Notes: generated by a model from the sequence alone, not told the origin. A stretch of DNA of 64,000 nt from Salarias fasciatus (GCF_902148845.1 NC_043746.1:18619057-18683056); one strand, 5' to 3'. Counted from the first letter of the stretch, positions 1-13,012 are shown. Made by a program: numbers and translations.

Positions 1-2109
1 TTGCTCCTCAGATCTTGAGCTGTCACTAAATCTCGGTATGATTAATGGCGCTCTCCGGTCGTGATGTTCTGCTCTTGTAGCTTCTCTGCTAATTGTTACC
101 TACGTCAACATAAAATTGAGACGATTGCATGCAGCTCTCGCACAAACGCCGCGGCTTATGTATTCACGGAAACGGCAAGAAACCAAACGATCTCTCGGAT
201 TTGGCTGACAACCCCAGCAATAGTTATGAAACTAACCTCGCTCCATGTTCACTCACTGTTGTGGGCAAATGTCGCCCGCTAGCTAGCTTAGCTGTTAGCT
301 AGCTCATTGGGCAATGTTTGTTTGGAAAGTTCAAGTTGATAATGAAGCCAAACATCAGCCAAGTCGGACTGGCTGCTAGATGCGAGTGAACAAACATGTT
401 TGAGGATAGAGAGAGACAAATTGTGCATTTGAAACTGAGCCGATAGAGTAAAAAATACGGTAGCTTCTTGTTAGCTGTTAGCATTAGCATCCATCGGGTA
501 GTTTACAGTAAGTTGCACGTGACAGCGCAGCTCGGACACGAACGTTAGCCTCACACAGAAACAGCTTAAAGTGCGGAAACGTGGAATAGTTTAGTGTTTT
601 AATTTCGTAATCATGGCACGAATATTTAGGCTCTACCCTTTGTTAAATAATGAGACTCCCTTGTTGCTGCTTTGACCTAATTTAGAATCGAAACTTCTCT
701 TTTCGTAGTTTCACTTTTTCGCTGTCAATTTAAATCATTTGCACATACTCTTCGGTTTATTCTGTTTTTAATGCCCAGCTAGTTAAAGAATTCTTCGTTA
801 TTCATAATCCCAGTGATGAAAAACCAATAGAAATGTTAATATATTCACTACCTTTCATCCTCCGCCTGTCCCGCTTTTTTGCTGACATTTTTCTTTCAAA
901 CGTTGAACTTTCTTCAAGGTCATCTACAATCGTTTTTCGCAAATTCACCTTTTTTGATGTAGAAAATATGTTCTTTTCTTAATACAAGGTTCACAATCAT
1001 AAACTGTGCTGGGTGTGATCTTTAGCCCCATTTCTGGAACATGCTAGATTAGATTTGACCAGTTTGGAGGATCTGCACTGTTTTCATCTCAGCCCAGCCT
1101 GGAAAGATTGGTTGTTTTTTTTTTCTTCTTCTTTCCTGAAGAACTACCTAAATTGTGTGAATTGTTGACTGTAGTTGATAGTTTCTCTGCTGACATCGTC
1201 TTTTACTTATATATTTTTTTCATAGTTGGTCTGGAAAGTTCATCTTTAGTTTGAAAAGATACCAGAGTGTATAATCTTATCCGGAATTCCACCTATGTTG
1301 CCACATTAAACATGCTGATAGTCTATTTCGTGCCAGTTTGTGCCATGTGGTAAGGCTTTTGTGACTTGTGTAAATGAACATTTACAACATAATAAATGGG
1401 AGCTTGAGGAGTGCATGTGATTTATTCCTACATGCCATATATTTTTATTTAGTCTTTATTGTGGTAATTTAATGACGTCTTTATGCATTTGCCTGGATAG
1501 TTCTCAAGGTTGACTGTATTGTACAGTGCATGTGATGACAATAATTCATCGCTGATCACAGCACTGCTCAGGATAAGGTCTGTTTGTTGGCTGTAATTCA
1601 TCTAAATGGACCTCATAACCCTCTTGTTGTGCGCTGGTAAACTACGTGGTCTTTTGTATTTTGCTCGTAATCACACGGCCTGTGCGTCGTCAAGGCTCTG
1701 TGTGTTGTTGGGTCTCCGTTGACTGTTGGGCCTGAGCACAGCTGCAGTGTGGTGGTGGGTGTATCTCTTAGTAGCGGCAGTGTTTGGCTGTGTGAGCTCA
1801 CAGAGAAGCGGCGGAGGATAAGCGTGTCAGTGTTTGTGGGGTATTTCAGTATCTGGTCTGTGATTGTCTGGTGACCCATCTAATGTCAGGTGGGAGCCTA
1901 AAGCGGCACTTCCCTGTCCAGCACCAACACGACGAATTTTGTTGGTATGAAGCTCTACAAGACGCCTCATAGTGACACGTTTGTGTGCATGCGAGACGGA
2001 TGAATAAGAAGCCTGCATGTTTGCACTTGTCATGATGATACTTCTAGAATGCTGACTGCTACTTCCTGTTAATAATTAACCGAGAACTTGTATTTCTTTT
2101 CACTTTTAG
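1..2109. other. LAMP2 5' flank or intron 1, no coding exon recognised
   Basis: The stretch before the first recognisable LAMP2 exon. Positions 270-490 are rich in short TTAGC/GCTAGC runs, and an E-box (CACGTGAC) lies at 516-523. I looked for a signal-peptide exon ending in phase 1, which the first seen exon at 2110 requires, and found none. That exon is therefore left of the window or too short to recognise. The open frames here lack hydrophobic leaders and plausible donors. Confidence 0.5.
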
Positions 2110-5100
2110 TGTTCCAGCTGTCATGTGGCACTCAGGTGAGCGTCGTTAAAGATGACAAGTTGTGCCTCTTCGCCAATCTGACGCTCCGCTTCTCCGTCTC
2201 CTATGAAGTAACCGGCAACAAGGTGGGTGTCTGGTCTTAGTCACACCAGTGCAACAAACTATATATTTAGTGTTCTTGCCTGAAGGAGTGGAGTTCTTCT
2301 GAAATGAAAGTGCTGCACTGTTATCAGGCGGCAAAAGCAGCCCGACCATCACATGGCTTCTTGATACGCTCGTCCTTCTGGAAAAGGGGAAATAAGAGGA
2401 GTCGCTACATGACAAGCGTATTCCAGCTGCTCAGCATTTCACACCGTGTGCTTTCCTGGCATATATCCTGCAATTGTTTGGAGCCTTTGTGGGGATTTCG
2501 TGTCAAATTCAAGTCGTGATATTTGGAATTATAGCAGCTTCAATCAGCAAAAATGGGGAGACACTCGAGTTAAAATCACAAATTAATGAAATTATTGCTG
2601 TTATGTTAGGAGCAGGTACATGAACTCGCACTAAGAGCCAGAAATGAGCAGCAGATGGAAGCTGTGTGTTAGTAACGCAGCAGCAGAAGAGAACAAGCAT
2701 CAGCCTGAAAATGTGCTAAAAGCTGCAGAGAGCATGTGGCCTTTATTCAATGCTATGATTTATTTGAGTGTTTCATTTTTAAAAGGCCTGCATGGCTGAG
2801 CTCCAGAATATTTATCAGAGCCGTGACACCCTCACAGAACTGTTGGTAACCTGAGATCCTCGGCCAACAGTCCCGACAGAACCAGCTAAAAGTAAAGGCC
2901 CTTTAAGTGCCAGAGCACTGCAGCCTGAGGAACTCCAACCTCATTTTTAAAACTTAACTTTCTCAAAAAGCCTTCTTAGTTTTTGTCGAAGTGGCTTTTT
3001 AAATGTTGATTTTTGTTTTTCTTTAGGTGTTCATGTTTTCTGAGTATTTATTTCAGTTTTTACACAAATGTTCACATTGCTGCTGATTTCTAAATCTGTC
3101 AATAGATTTCTCTTCTCTTTTTTTTTTTTTTTTTGTTTTCATCTATTTTATCTGCTGTTATGCAGCTTTGTTTTTAGGAAGGAATTATTTGCTTCAATAT
3201 CATTAAGTGATGTTTAATTTTAGGATTTTCACTTTAGATAATGGGTTGTAAAACTTGGTTATTCATGTTTTATTCCGTGCTCTCTTCCAGAGTCAAACTG
3301 TTGCGTTTGAACTTCCTGAAAAAGTCACATCAGAAGGAAGCACATGCGACAGCGAGAAGTCGACCCTGAAGATTAACTTCGGAGACGGACACTCGTTCAG
3401 CGTGAACTTCTCGGCGAGCAGCGGCAGCTACCAGGCAGACCTGATCTCGTTCTCCTACAATCTCAACGACTCCACCGTCTTCAATAACTCGGTCTCAGAG
3501 GGTAACTTCCACGTCCCGCTTCACAGTCCATCAGGAAGAAGATACACGCCGATGAAGGACTGTTACTCACATGTTTCTTTTATTAATTTGTAGAAACAGC
3601 GACGGTGACGTTTGCGCTGCCAGTCACTCAGGTCGCCTTGGATACCTGCTACTCCTGCAACAGCCGAGAAACGATCCAGGGAGAATCTGTCAACATGACA
3701 TTCTGGAACGTGCTCATCCAGGCGTTCATCACCAATGGCAGCAAGAGTGAAGACGGTGAGTGCAGATGGGTCGACGCCTCTCATCCAGGCTTTCTCTCAA
3801 GTTTTCTTTTTTGTTTTGTTTTTTGTTTTCTTTTCCCCATTTGACGGTCTTTTCTCTGTCTTCCCCTGGCAGTAACCTCCTGTCCCGCCGATGAACCCAC
3901 AGCCGCTCCTCCCACCCCGACTCCTGCCGGCAACGGAACCACTGCAGCGCCACCCACAAACGCCACGACCGTCGCCCCTACTCCTGCCGGCAACGGAACC
4001 ACTGCAGCGCCACCCACAAACACCACGTCCGTCGCCCCTCCCACCACCCCAACGCCCCCCCTGCCCACCCCCAAGACCGGGAATTACTCCGTCAAAGCCC
4101 CCAACCAGACCGAAGCCTGCCTGCTGGCCAAGTTCGGTCTGCGGATCGGTTACAAGCAAGGAGACGTACGTCCGTGAACACAAACCGCTGCAGCGCCGAG
4201 CGGCTTCTCGATGCGCAGATCACCTGATTTTCTTCTCTTTGACTCAGAAATTCGAGGAGATGAACTTTGAACCCACCGGGGCCCAAATGTCTGGATCGTG
4301 CGGAGTCAACAGCAGCGAGCTCATGTTGGAGTCCGGCCCAGTGACCTTGGTGTTCACCTTCATCAATGTAAGCGCCATTCTGTTCGGTCTCTCCGTTGAG
4401 GAAACATGATGTTCTCCTGAACCTTTTTTACAATAGCCTTTTCTTATATTTGGGAAAATTAAATCGAAACCAAATTAACTCAACAGGAACGTTCCCTGTG
4501 TTAGGTCAATTTAATAAAGACTTCCCGATAAGCCCCAACATTTTAAAGTTCGCTTCTTGTTCAATTTTCCAGAACAGACTGAATCTGTCTTAACACACAC
4601 TGAATTCCTGTTTTATTGTCTTTAAAGATAACCTGACTGAAGGTCAGCACAGAGGCTTTGAACAGAGACATTCTATTGCTCAAACCAGGCTCGCCTAGGC
4701 CACATTTTTCCTACCTGATCTTTTGAACTTGTGGTTTTATCATGTTTTAAAGTTGGAAGTGAGAATTGGTAATGATCTCTCCAAGCCAATCCACTCCTCT
4801 ATACTTCTGGTGAATGTTTCAACTTTGTCCATCTGTTTACCACTGCATTCAGCCTCTGGGTAATTAAAAATCAAATATTAACCTGAAATGCAGATTTTGT
4901 CCACACTCACAAAAAAATATTGTAAACCAGATGCAGTTAAAGGTGGATTTAGTGTCTGTTTACAATTGTGAAGCGGAGCTGAAATGATCCCCACCTGTGT
5001 TTTGTTGCACGGTTACCTTCTTCTAAATGATGGAACTGCTGCGTCGCCTCTTCACACCAGTGTTGATTGTGGTTAATGGTTTAACACCCAGATTGAAAGC

Positions 5101-8100
5101 ATAAAAACAGTGTGTGGAAAGATAGCTTTACTATCGACAGTCAGTCTGTGGATTTGTGTTTTGGGGGAAGGCTGAATCAGGAACATTATATAACTCTGCA
5201 GACAGGAAGTGGCTAGATTTGTCTCAAGCAGAGAAGGGAAGTGCTTGTTTTATGAATGAGGGGAGTGAGTCAGTTTAGTCATCGTGCAGATTGAAATGGA
5301 TCCAAATACATTATTGGAGTTCAACACTTTCTTCTCCTTCTTTTTTTTTTTTAACAGGATACAAAGAAATTCCGCCTCCACACTTTGAATGTCACCGTAA
5401 AGACAAGCTCTGGTAACTTGAAGCATTTGCATTTACTTGCACTCGCCACACAGAGAAATAAACCCAACACCAAGACACGTGTGTGTGTGTGTTTACAGGT
5501 AGCGTGTTGTCCGAGGGCAACGCCAGCCTGAGCCTGTGGGAGGCGGCTCTGGGAAGCTCCTACATGTGCAACAAGGAGCAGAACTTCACCATTTCCGAGG
5601 AGTTCCATCTCTCCACCTTCGAGGTGCAGGTGCAGCCGTTCGGCGTCAAGAAGGGACTGTTCAGCACAGGTGGGTTTCTCTCTCGTTCACCTTTGAGTTA
5701 ATACCAGGCTCTGGAGCTTTTTTGGTTATTTGACGACCAATAAAAGCTCTGTTGCCAAAGGTCTTTCAATGATAAGGCAGCTCAAGTTTGTTACAGTAAA
5801 TATAGAGGAAGAATGTGAAGGAATCTCAGCATTTCACAGACAGAATGAAGATATTTGAGTGATGTTTACTGATGTTACTTAATTTCTACAAAGTATGTTA
5901 TTGAATGTGTTTCTACAACATGATAGGAAGTTATCTTAAAGTGAGCAGGTGAGAGCAGCTGAACTTGATGTTGAGTTGATCGTCCTGCCTGAGGCGTTGG
6001 TTTATAGCAGACAGCTGAAGATGTGTTTGAAGATGGAGAAAGCTGACTTTTTCTTCCCACCTGTTGACTGACTCTCTTTTTATCTGCAGCCCATGAATGT
6101 TCATTGGATGACACCAGCATCTTAGTCCCAATCATTGTTGGCGCTGCTCTGGCTGGCTTGATTCTCATTGTAGTGATCGCTTACGTGATTGGTCGAAGAA
6201 AGACTTATGTTGGATATCAGACCCTTTAAATCCCGTTTTTGCAGTCGACGTGGAAATGTTGTGGGGCTCTCAAGTCTGGTCCTTGGCCTTCGTGGACAGT
6301 ATCTTTATTGGCTTTTCTTAGTTAAAGGAATAAATAAAACAAAGCTGTTGGATAATTAGATTTTTCCGTCTGTTGATGCTAAATTAATTGATCACTAGGC
6401 GACGTCGATGGTCTCGGATCAGCAAATACTTTTGAGAGAAAGGACCAGACTTGTTTCCACCCTCCCCCCCCTGTGTGTTTGTGTTCATTTTTTTCTTGTT
6501 TTATCTGGATGTCTCGTCTTGTTTTGTGCTTTGTTGTTCATGGGCAAGTGCAGGATCCACAGCAGCCTCCAGGTCGATGTGAGTGTAACACCAATAAGAC
6601 GTTGGAAACGTCTGACACACACACACAGCACACTGTGTGAGATGATTTGTTTGTTTCTGCTGGATCCTGCACTTGCTCAGCAGACATTCCCTTGATTTTT
6701 TTTTTTTTTTTTTTTTTGTTCCTTTTGCCATTAATTTTTGTGCACATTTCTGGTTTGACGTTTCATCCCCACAATTATTCAGATAATCTTCACAGCAATA
6801 TTTCTTCATAATTCAAAGCGACGGGGTCGAAAAGCTTTCTATATTTTTAGTGATAAAAAAAAGTTGAATGTTTTCTATTTGTGAAGTTGTCTGAGGAAAT
6901 AAATCAGCTTTATAACAGCCTATGTTTGCCCCTGTAGAGCAGGAGAAACATTGGATTTTTGTCCCGTTTATGTGGCTCCAGTCTGACGTGAAACGAGACC
7001 GTGTTGTTTAACACACACGTTCCTGCCAGAGTGTTAAGTTTTTGTTTTGTTTTCTAATTTTCCACAGAAGACATTTGGCATTAAATGTAGAAAAGGGATA
7101 GTATAACTGTAGATATTTACTGAGTGGAGAAAACTCAAGGATATTTACAGCAAAATGCACTAAGACACTCTTTACCTGTAGAGGGCGCTGTCAAGTTAAT
7201 CTCACCTGTGTGAAGGTCTGAGCTGCATTAAGATGGAGAAGTTCAGGAAAACAAGGTTCCTTTGCCTTCATTTGTTTCTGGTTTGAACCACAAACGGAGG
7301 GAGCTTAAGAGAAAAGGTACAGCTGCTTATCGGAGCCACAAGAAAAAAAAGAAAATACATTTTGAGGAGAGGCTTTAAAATCAAGTTCCTGGAGTCTTTT
7401 GACGGACATAAATCGGTGAACCTGTGCCCCTTTCAGCGAAAGTAAATCAAAACCGTTTCTGTTCCCTTTAAAGCTCAGCTGATCTGTGGTTTTATCATAT
7501 TTGAAGTGGTTAAGTCAGAACAGGAAGTTGGTGGAAGCTGTATATTGTCGCTTGGCTCTCGCTCCATGCAGCCTGCAGATGTTGTGAAGTTGCTGTTAAA
7601 CGTGGAGCTTGTGTAGGAGCTCTCATCACTCCACAGCTTCGTGTTGATTTGCTGGTGATTGTCGCTGCCCTGTGTATCTCAGCTTTGTATAAAATTCCGT
7701 TGCCTTCCTCCTGAGGATGCTTTTGCAGCACCAGTTCTTTAACAAACCGTCTGACAGGCTTCGTCTCCACGACGAAGGAGTTCTCCAGGTTCAGCAACTC
7801 GCTGATGACCGCTCGCTTTGGCTTGTTTAAATCCTCCTCCGCTGGTGGAGAAAATTGCACGTCCTCTTCCCCCCCCCCCCCCCTTTTTTTCAGCTAAAGG
7901 GAATCTGTGCTGCAAAATCATCTCAGTTCATGTGTCATATGAAAAACAAACGACTGCTGGTCTCATCATTATCTCATGCTGTTAGCTGTAAAAAAAAAAA
8001 ACAAAAAAAACATGGATTTCACATTGTGTGGATGGAGCTTTTTTTAGATTTGTAAGATCTGTGGAAATAAAGTTGCTGCTCTCTGACACTCGAGTAAATG

Positions 8101-9903
8101 TTCATGCATCTTGAAATCCTTTTTTCCAGTCACCGCTCCTTTCTTTCAGCTGACATTAAAAGTTTTGAGTTTTGCTTTCCTCTGGTTGGCCTGTGGGACA
8201 TTCACCTCTCTGCTCTCTTCACTCCCGTCTAGCTGAGGATTGCCAGGCTGATGGGGAGAGCTTCCTTGTCCCCATAGCTGTCGGAGTTGCCCTGCTTGTT
8301 CTCATTCTTATTGTTCTGCTGGCGTATTTCATCGGGCGAAAGAGAAACATGGCCACCGGCTACGAGTCTTTCTCTTAAACGCCGCCTCACGCAGAGCGCT
8401 CTGCTATACGGAGGATAGTCGCTGCCTTGTCTGACTCGCTGCCTTTGACTAATAGTGGAAAAATGACTACTGTGTGTTGTATCTTTGTTTCCATGTAGTG
8501 TTTAGTGCTGGTGACTGACTGTATTTTGGTGCCTGTGTTTTTTTTTTTTTTTTTTTCTTTTTTGTTTTAAATGCTGAGTTACGCCACTCCTCTACTACAT
8601 GGCGCCGCCTCGGCTCAATTATATTTCTGTCAGTTCGCAATTCAGTCAACACTTTGTGACACATAGCTGCAAGCATCTCGGCTCAAAAAGGGTTAAATAA
8701 ATACCTGTGAAAGCAGAGGATCCAGACTTTATCTACAGAATCCCCCGTATGCCCCGTCGGGAGGTTAACGGGTACTCTGGTCCATCTAGCAGTGCAAAGG
8801 CGGATCGAGCCGAGGTTCTGCTGTGCAGTGGAAGAGTGGCATCAGATGAGTTCGAACGTCCTCATGCCTGAAACGGTTCACCTGACCCTGGTGCAGGTCG
8901 GCCTCCGCCTCTGATTTAGCTTCTGACACTAAACCTGATACGATTTGCTCTTAATGGGAGTGGTTGTCACTGACACTGTTGTCCACAAACAAAGCTGCTC
9001 TGAGATTTTTAAATTTCTTAACTCAGGAGTGTATTTTTGGATGTAACAGGAAAAACATATTTTACAATTTCAGACTGAAGTAAAAAAAAAAAAAAAAAAT
9101 TCTGTTCTTCACATTTCATTTTTATCCTCAACATTTCATCATGCTTATGCTAAATTTTAAAACTGTTGGTGTTGGACCCCAACATGTATTTCTCCCTTGG
9201 TCGTCAAACGATTGTTTCTGGAAGGAAGAATTTGTTGCGGCGCTCCTCTCTAAAACCTCAGATTGGCCTCAACATGACCTTAAAGCTGAACTCATACTTC
9301 TCAATATCAGTTGTCTGATCTAGACTGGTTTGTTTTTCTTGACATGAGCGTATCTAATTTTGACAAAAGTGCCAAAAATTGTTTAATCTTCAGAGGTGTT
9401 TGGCGATTTCCTTTTAAAATGATGAGTTTCTCTTAAAGCTACACTCGGCCTCAAACTCAAAAGAGGCGTTGGAGGTTCCCGTTCTCTCATCTGACTCGGC
9501 ATGTATTTTAGGGAATTTTTCCAAAATCTCTTCAAACATTCTGCCTGAATTTAATGTTAATGTCCAATAATGGTGATTTGTTTGTTTTTCTGCTAGCTGT
9601 ATTTAACAAGCCTCTCCTCTTATCCACACTACAGTCACACGGCTGATTCCTCCTGTAGGTTTCTGCTGTGTTCGTGCTGCTCTGGCTCGTGTCTCTAACC
9701 TCTCTGCTGCACCACTAACCCTCCGTGTCTCTCTGTGTCTCTCTCTGTCTTGTCTGTCAGCTGAGGAATGCTTCCTGGACTCTGATTTGAGCTTTTTGGT
9801 GCCCATAGCAGTGGGCGTGGCGCTCAGCTTCCTAATCATCCTTGTGCTTATCTCTTACCTGATCGGTCGGAGGAAGAGTCGCACTGGCTACCAGTCCGTA
9901 TAA
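2110..9903 (+). CDS. lamp2: lysosome-associated membrane glycoprotein 2 (LAMP2), exon 1 missing, three alternative last exons
   Basis: Heavily glycosylated type I protein of the lysosome membrane; it acts in lysosome fusion, autophagy and, in isoform A, chaperone-mediated autophagy. Exons: 2110-2222, 3291-3501, 3594-3755, 3873-4165, 4248-4367, 5358-5412 and 5499-5669, then one of 6090-6229, 8233-8378 or 9761-9903. All junctions are GT-AG and phases agree. The luminal part has two LAMP domains with paired cysteines (for example SCG, STCD, DTCYSC, GSCG, YMCNKEQ) and many N-x-S/T sites. A Pro/Thr-rich hinge sits in exon 3873-4165. Family marks include SSYMCNKEQ and VQPFGV before the membrane exon. 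Without the signal peptide the B form is about 420 residues, close to human. Its 3' end faces ATP1B4 tail-to-tail. Identity is very secure; the start is not, because the signal-peptide exon is not visible. Confidence 0.96.
2785..2990 (+). mobile_element. L2/Rex-type LINE 3' coding fragment in LAMP2 intron
   Basis: The sequence resembles the common fish LINE tail. It keeps CTCCAGAATATTTATCAGA, then CTGTTGG, CCTGAGATCCTCGG and a degenerate stretch equivalent to the C-terminal end of the reverse transcriptase ORF. It is heavily decayed, lies between LAMP2 exons 2222 and 3291, and has no intact reading frame. Confidence 0.6.
3920..4039 (+). repeat. 60-bp tandem duplication coding the LAMP2 hinge
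   Basis: Two consecutive 60-bp units differ at only a few bases. Each codes a 20-residue block of the type [14 protein letters not shown], with N-glycosylation sites NGT and N-x-T. The duplication keeps frame and lengthens the mucin-like linker between the two LAMP domains. Confidence 0.9.
6090..6229 (+). CDS. lamp2: LAMP2 terminal exon, B-type (tail GYQTL)
   Basis: First of three mutually exclusive last exons. It starts in phase 1 after a CTGCAG acceptor and codes [14 protein letters not shown], then a hydrophobic membrane span of about 24 residues, then GRRK and the lysosomal sorting tail GYQTL before [17 protein letters not shown] and GYQTL match the vertebrate LAMP2B exon. Polyadenylation signals follow near 6329. 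All three exons share acceptor phase, so any one gives an intact protein. Confidence 0.93.
8233..8378 (+). CDS. lamp2: LAMP2 terminal exon, A-type (tail GYESFS)
   Basis: Second alternative last exon, with acceptor TCTAG in phase 1. It codes [18 protein letters not shown], a leucine-rich span (LLAYFIG), then the basic tail [28 protein letters not shown] and the GYExF motif mark the A isoform, the receptor of chaperone-mediated autophagy. The basic tail is kept as RKR rather than human KHHH. One serine follows the bulky hydrophobic residue that ends the protein in mammals. A poly(A) signal AATAAA lies near 8693. Confidence 0.92.
9761..9903 (+). CDS. lamp2: LAMP2 terminal exon, C-type (tail GYQSV)
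   Basis: Third alternative last exon, after acceptor CTGTCAG in phase 1. It codes [19 protein letters not shown], a membrane span ending in LISYLIG, then [11 protein letters not shown] and TAA. [17 protein letters not shown] is the signature of LAMP2C, the isoform tied in mammals to RNA/DNA uptake by lysosomes. Poly(A) signal AATAAA is at 10893-10898. Confidence 0.93.
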
Positions 9904-10892
9904 TCCCACCCTGCTGCTTCCGCCTCTCATCCTCCTCTTCTTAAAAAAAACACCCCCGCCTCTTTCCGATCAGATCATCCAAAGCTTTCCCTGATTTACC
10001 TTTCAGTTTTCTTTTTCTTTTTGTTTTGTTTCGTTTATGAGAGGCAGCAACTCCAAAAATTTACCCTCCAGCTTAATTCTGACTCATCCCCGACAAGTCG
10101 CCCTTTGTTCTGCTTTAATGCTAATGACGGAATCAAGAAATCCCAAACATGTATGATCGATATCGCATCGTTTGATTATAGATTGCATGTTTTTAAAAAC
10201 TAAAATTTCCTGGCTGTGGCGAGCAGTCCACCTCTGCCCCTCTGAGACCTAACTCCCCCATCCTCCTCCTCCTCCTCCCCCCCGAGAGGCTTTTCGCTCT
10301 CGGCCTCCGTGCTGTACAATAGTATATGTGTAAATGACTCTCTTGTATAGAATGAATGACGTTGATTTTTGATGACGTGAATGTACGAGCAAGCTTACAG
10401 AGACACTTCCTCAGTAATTATTTAACCTCCATGTAACACAAATGGAATGAACCTCCTACTCGTTGCACATTTACTCACTTACTCGTAGCTTCAATGAAAG
10501 GGACGATAATGAAACTTTTACCAGCATCGGGACCAGGTTTGTTTTCTTTACTCCCAAGTGCATGATGTTTGTTTCACTCACGTTTAAGAAGAGCCCGGAT
10601 TCTTACTTTCTTGAATGTATGGCCTGCACCGATCCAAGAACACACCACCTCCCCCTGTGTGATTGTTCATAATAGTCGTCTGCAGGCGCAGTTTAAAACC
10701 CGTGAGTTGTATTTGTGAGCTGGATTCATTTCATCCGTGTGATCCCGGTACCGTCGATCACTCCCCAACAGTCTCGTGCCTTTTTTTATTTTTCTGTTGT
10801 GCACCTCTTGAGTTGCTTGCTTGAAGTTTGACTCCATCTGATGAAGAATGTGATGCGATGAACTTGTTCAAACACAAGTGGGGAACAAATTA

Positions 10893-10898
10893 AATAAA
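10893..10898 (+). promoter_or_regulatory. poly(A) signal of LAMP2 C-type transcript
   Basis: AATAAA about 990 bases after the C-type stop codon, followed by a TG-rich stretch (TCTGTTCTTGTTTTG). It probably marks the right end of the LAMP2 transcription unit. Confidence 0.6.
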
Positions 10899-10919
10899 AC
10901 TCTGTTCTTGTTTTGTATC

Positions 10920-13012
10920 ACTGTCATTCTTCTTGTGTTGGGATCAACTCAGACGATCAACAAGTGGCTGCGAACGAGACGTCCTCAAGCTTTTTATAAC
11001 CTGGTATATGTTTTCCTGGCAAATGGGAGGGAAAAAAAAAAGTAACGTGACCTGACCTCCAGGTCAAGCAGTGCTGAGCAAGGCTGTTCTGAAGAAACTG
11101 TTATCCCTGCAATCATTAACCTGCAGCGCGACGCTCAGACTTAAACTCAGGATCGACTTCTCTTTAGTGGTTAGAAGTGAACATGTTGAACGCTACGCCA
11201 CTGACCGACTTCCCCACAGGTTCTTTATCTGTTATGTTATGAAAGAACGTTTATATCGGCCTGACCTTCTGCTCTGAAACACATCTTAAACTGTGGAAAT
11301 TTAAGTTTTGATCCAACAACAACATCCAGTCCTAACACTCCTTTTAACATACCTGAGAAAGTTTGATTTGCTGTTTGCAACTCTGTTTAGAAACAAACTA
11401 GCTCATTGACTCATCTTCATGCTGAATGAGCTCTATGCAAAAATCAGTAAAAAAATATAAAAATGGGATATCCTCACCATGCTGCACATAAAATATCACA
11501 CTTATTCATGTAGTTTTGGATTATTACTAAGCCTTGGTTATCTGTAGCCTGAGACATGTTTATTTAGGTTTATAAAGTAATGAAAACATAGTTTTCATTG
11601 TATTCCAAGGCGGGGTTTTTTTTTAGGTATCTTGAGGTCAGATTATGGATTAGAAGTTGTCTACTGGTGCGGGAGTGTGTGGTTTACTGTCTCTGTGTTG
11701 CATTAAAAGGATGTAGCAGCCTTTCACCGAATGTTAATTGGATAAAAACACCAAAAAGCCAGAATGGATGGATAGATCTTAAAGTTTAAAATGTTCGAAA
11801 TTAGCAGAGATGCATCCTGAGGTTTATGAGTTGCTCGTCCAATCTTGTAAAAACACCTTGCACCACATGATGGTGCAGTGAGTCACTAACCTGTCACCCA
11901 CTTCATGGAAAACTTAGAGAAGTGTGCAAAATTGGTTTCATAGGCTATGGTAATGTAATGATTTCAGCCATAATGAGTTAAAATTATCATGAATTAAAAA
12001 TCTCAACTACATTAAATACATTTTTCCATTGAAAATTGTAGAAATCACTTGTGTTAAAATCTTTTCTTTCTTTTTTTTTTTTGTTGTCTTTGATTGTCCA
12101 AAAGGGTGAATTAGTCCAAGAAAACTTACAGTACGTACCAGAACATTGTATTTATTATAAGTGCTATAATAGGAATAAATACAACATCGAAACCAAGTTT
12201 AGTAGCACAGTTCAGGCAGGATTAATACTACCAAAAAATAATAATAACAGTTATATTTTTAAAACAGTACAGACCTTTCACAAACTATTTCACAGTACAG
12301 TATGTCTCTTTATTGATCAGTCTTATGTAGTATTTCATTTTTCAAAAGCAAATATTTTTTTTTACAAAAGAAAGAAGTGGCTTGTGATACTTGACCATAA
12401 GTGAATAATTCTGCTCTACTCAACAAAAATATAGTAATTGTGTATTTGCATTTATTATTGTCTTTTTTTTTTACTGTGTAAGTACAGTACAAGTCCTGCT
12501 TTCAGTGTTTGCATGATAGTTCTTTGAAGTCTTACAATATACATGTTCGAAAAATATAATGCAAAAAAAAAAAAAAATTAGTACACTTTTTCCCCCCCAC
12601 AAAAATGTGCACACAAAACCATAATCTAACCCAAAAAAACAAAAAGATTTCTAACATCCTATTAACGTTTTAATTGGATTTGCATAGCCAGAGGTGCTAA
12701 CTATTGGGCGGAGAGTAATTTAGTTTGATTAATCTTGCTAATCATTACAAAATATCAGGAATTGAATCGTAGCCCGCTCTACGCACTCGTCCCGTGCTCA
12801 GCACTGTTCGTTGTGGGTGCAGGTGCCAGTAGCACGCCCGAAAATACAAAGACACAACACACACACAAGAGTAAATATCTACTTTCTGAGAATTTTGTTT
12901 CACAGATGAGGAGAGGTGTGGGGGGTGGAGGGGGGGATTATATATATATATATATATGTATGTCACGGAAAATAATGGTTCAACGCATTTGGGACGGGAG
13001 CGCTGCCGGCCT
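10920..13012. other. tail-to-tail spacer LAMP2/ATP1B4
   Basis: AT-rich spacer between the LAMP2 3' end and the ATP1B4 stop codon. Its right part is probably ATP1B4 3' untranslated sequence. It has homopolymer runs (A-run near 12560, T-runs near 12070 and 12470) and a short TA repeat at about 12938-12957. I see no coding exon or RNA gene. Confidence 0.5.

Noticed and set aside
516-523. CACGTGAC as a CLEAR (TFEB) element for LAMP2
   Set aside because: It matches 8 of 10 consensus bases, but the LAMP2 first exon and start site are not located, so its promoter position is unproven.
613-672. ATG frame MARIFRLYPLLNNETPLLLL as LAMP2 signal peptide
   Set aside because: It hits a stop directly and has no donor in the needed phase.
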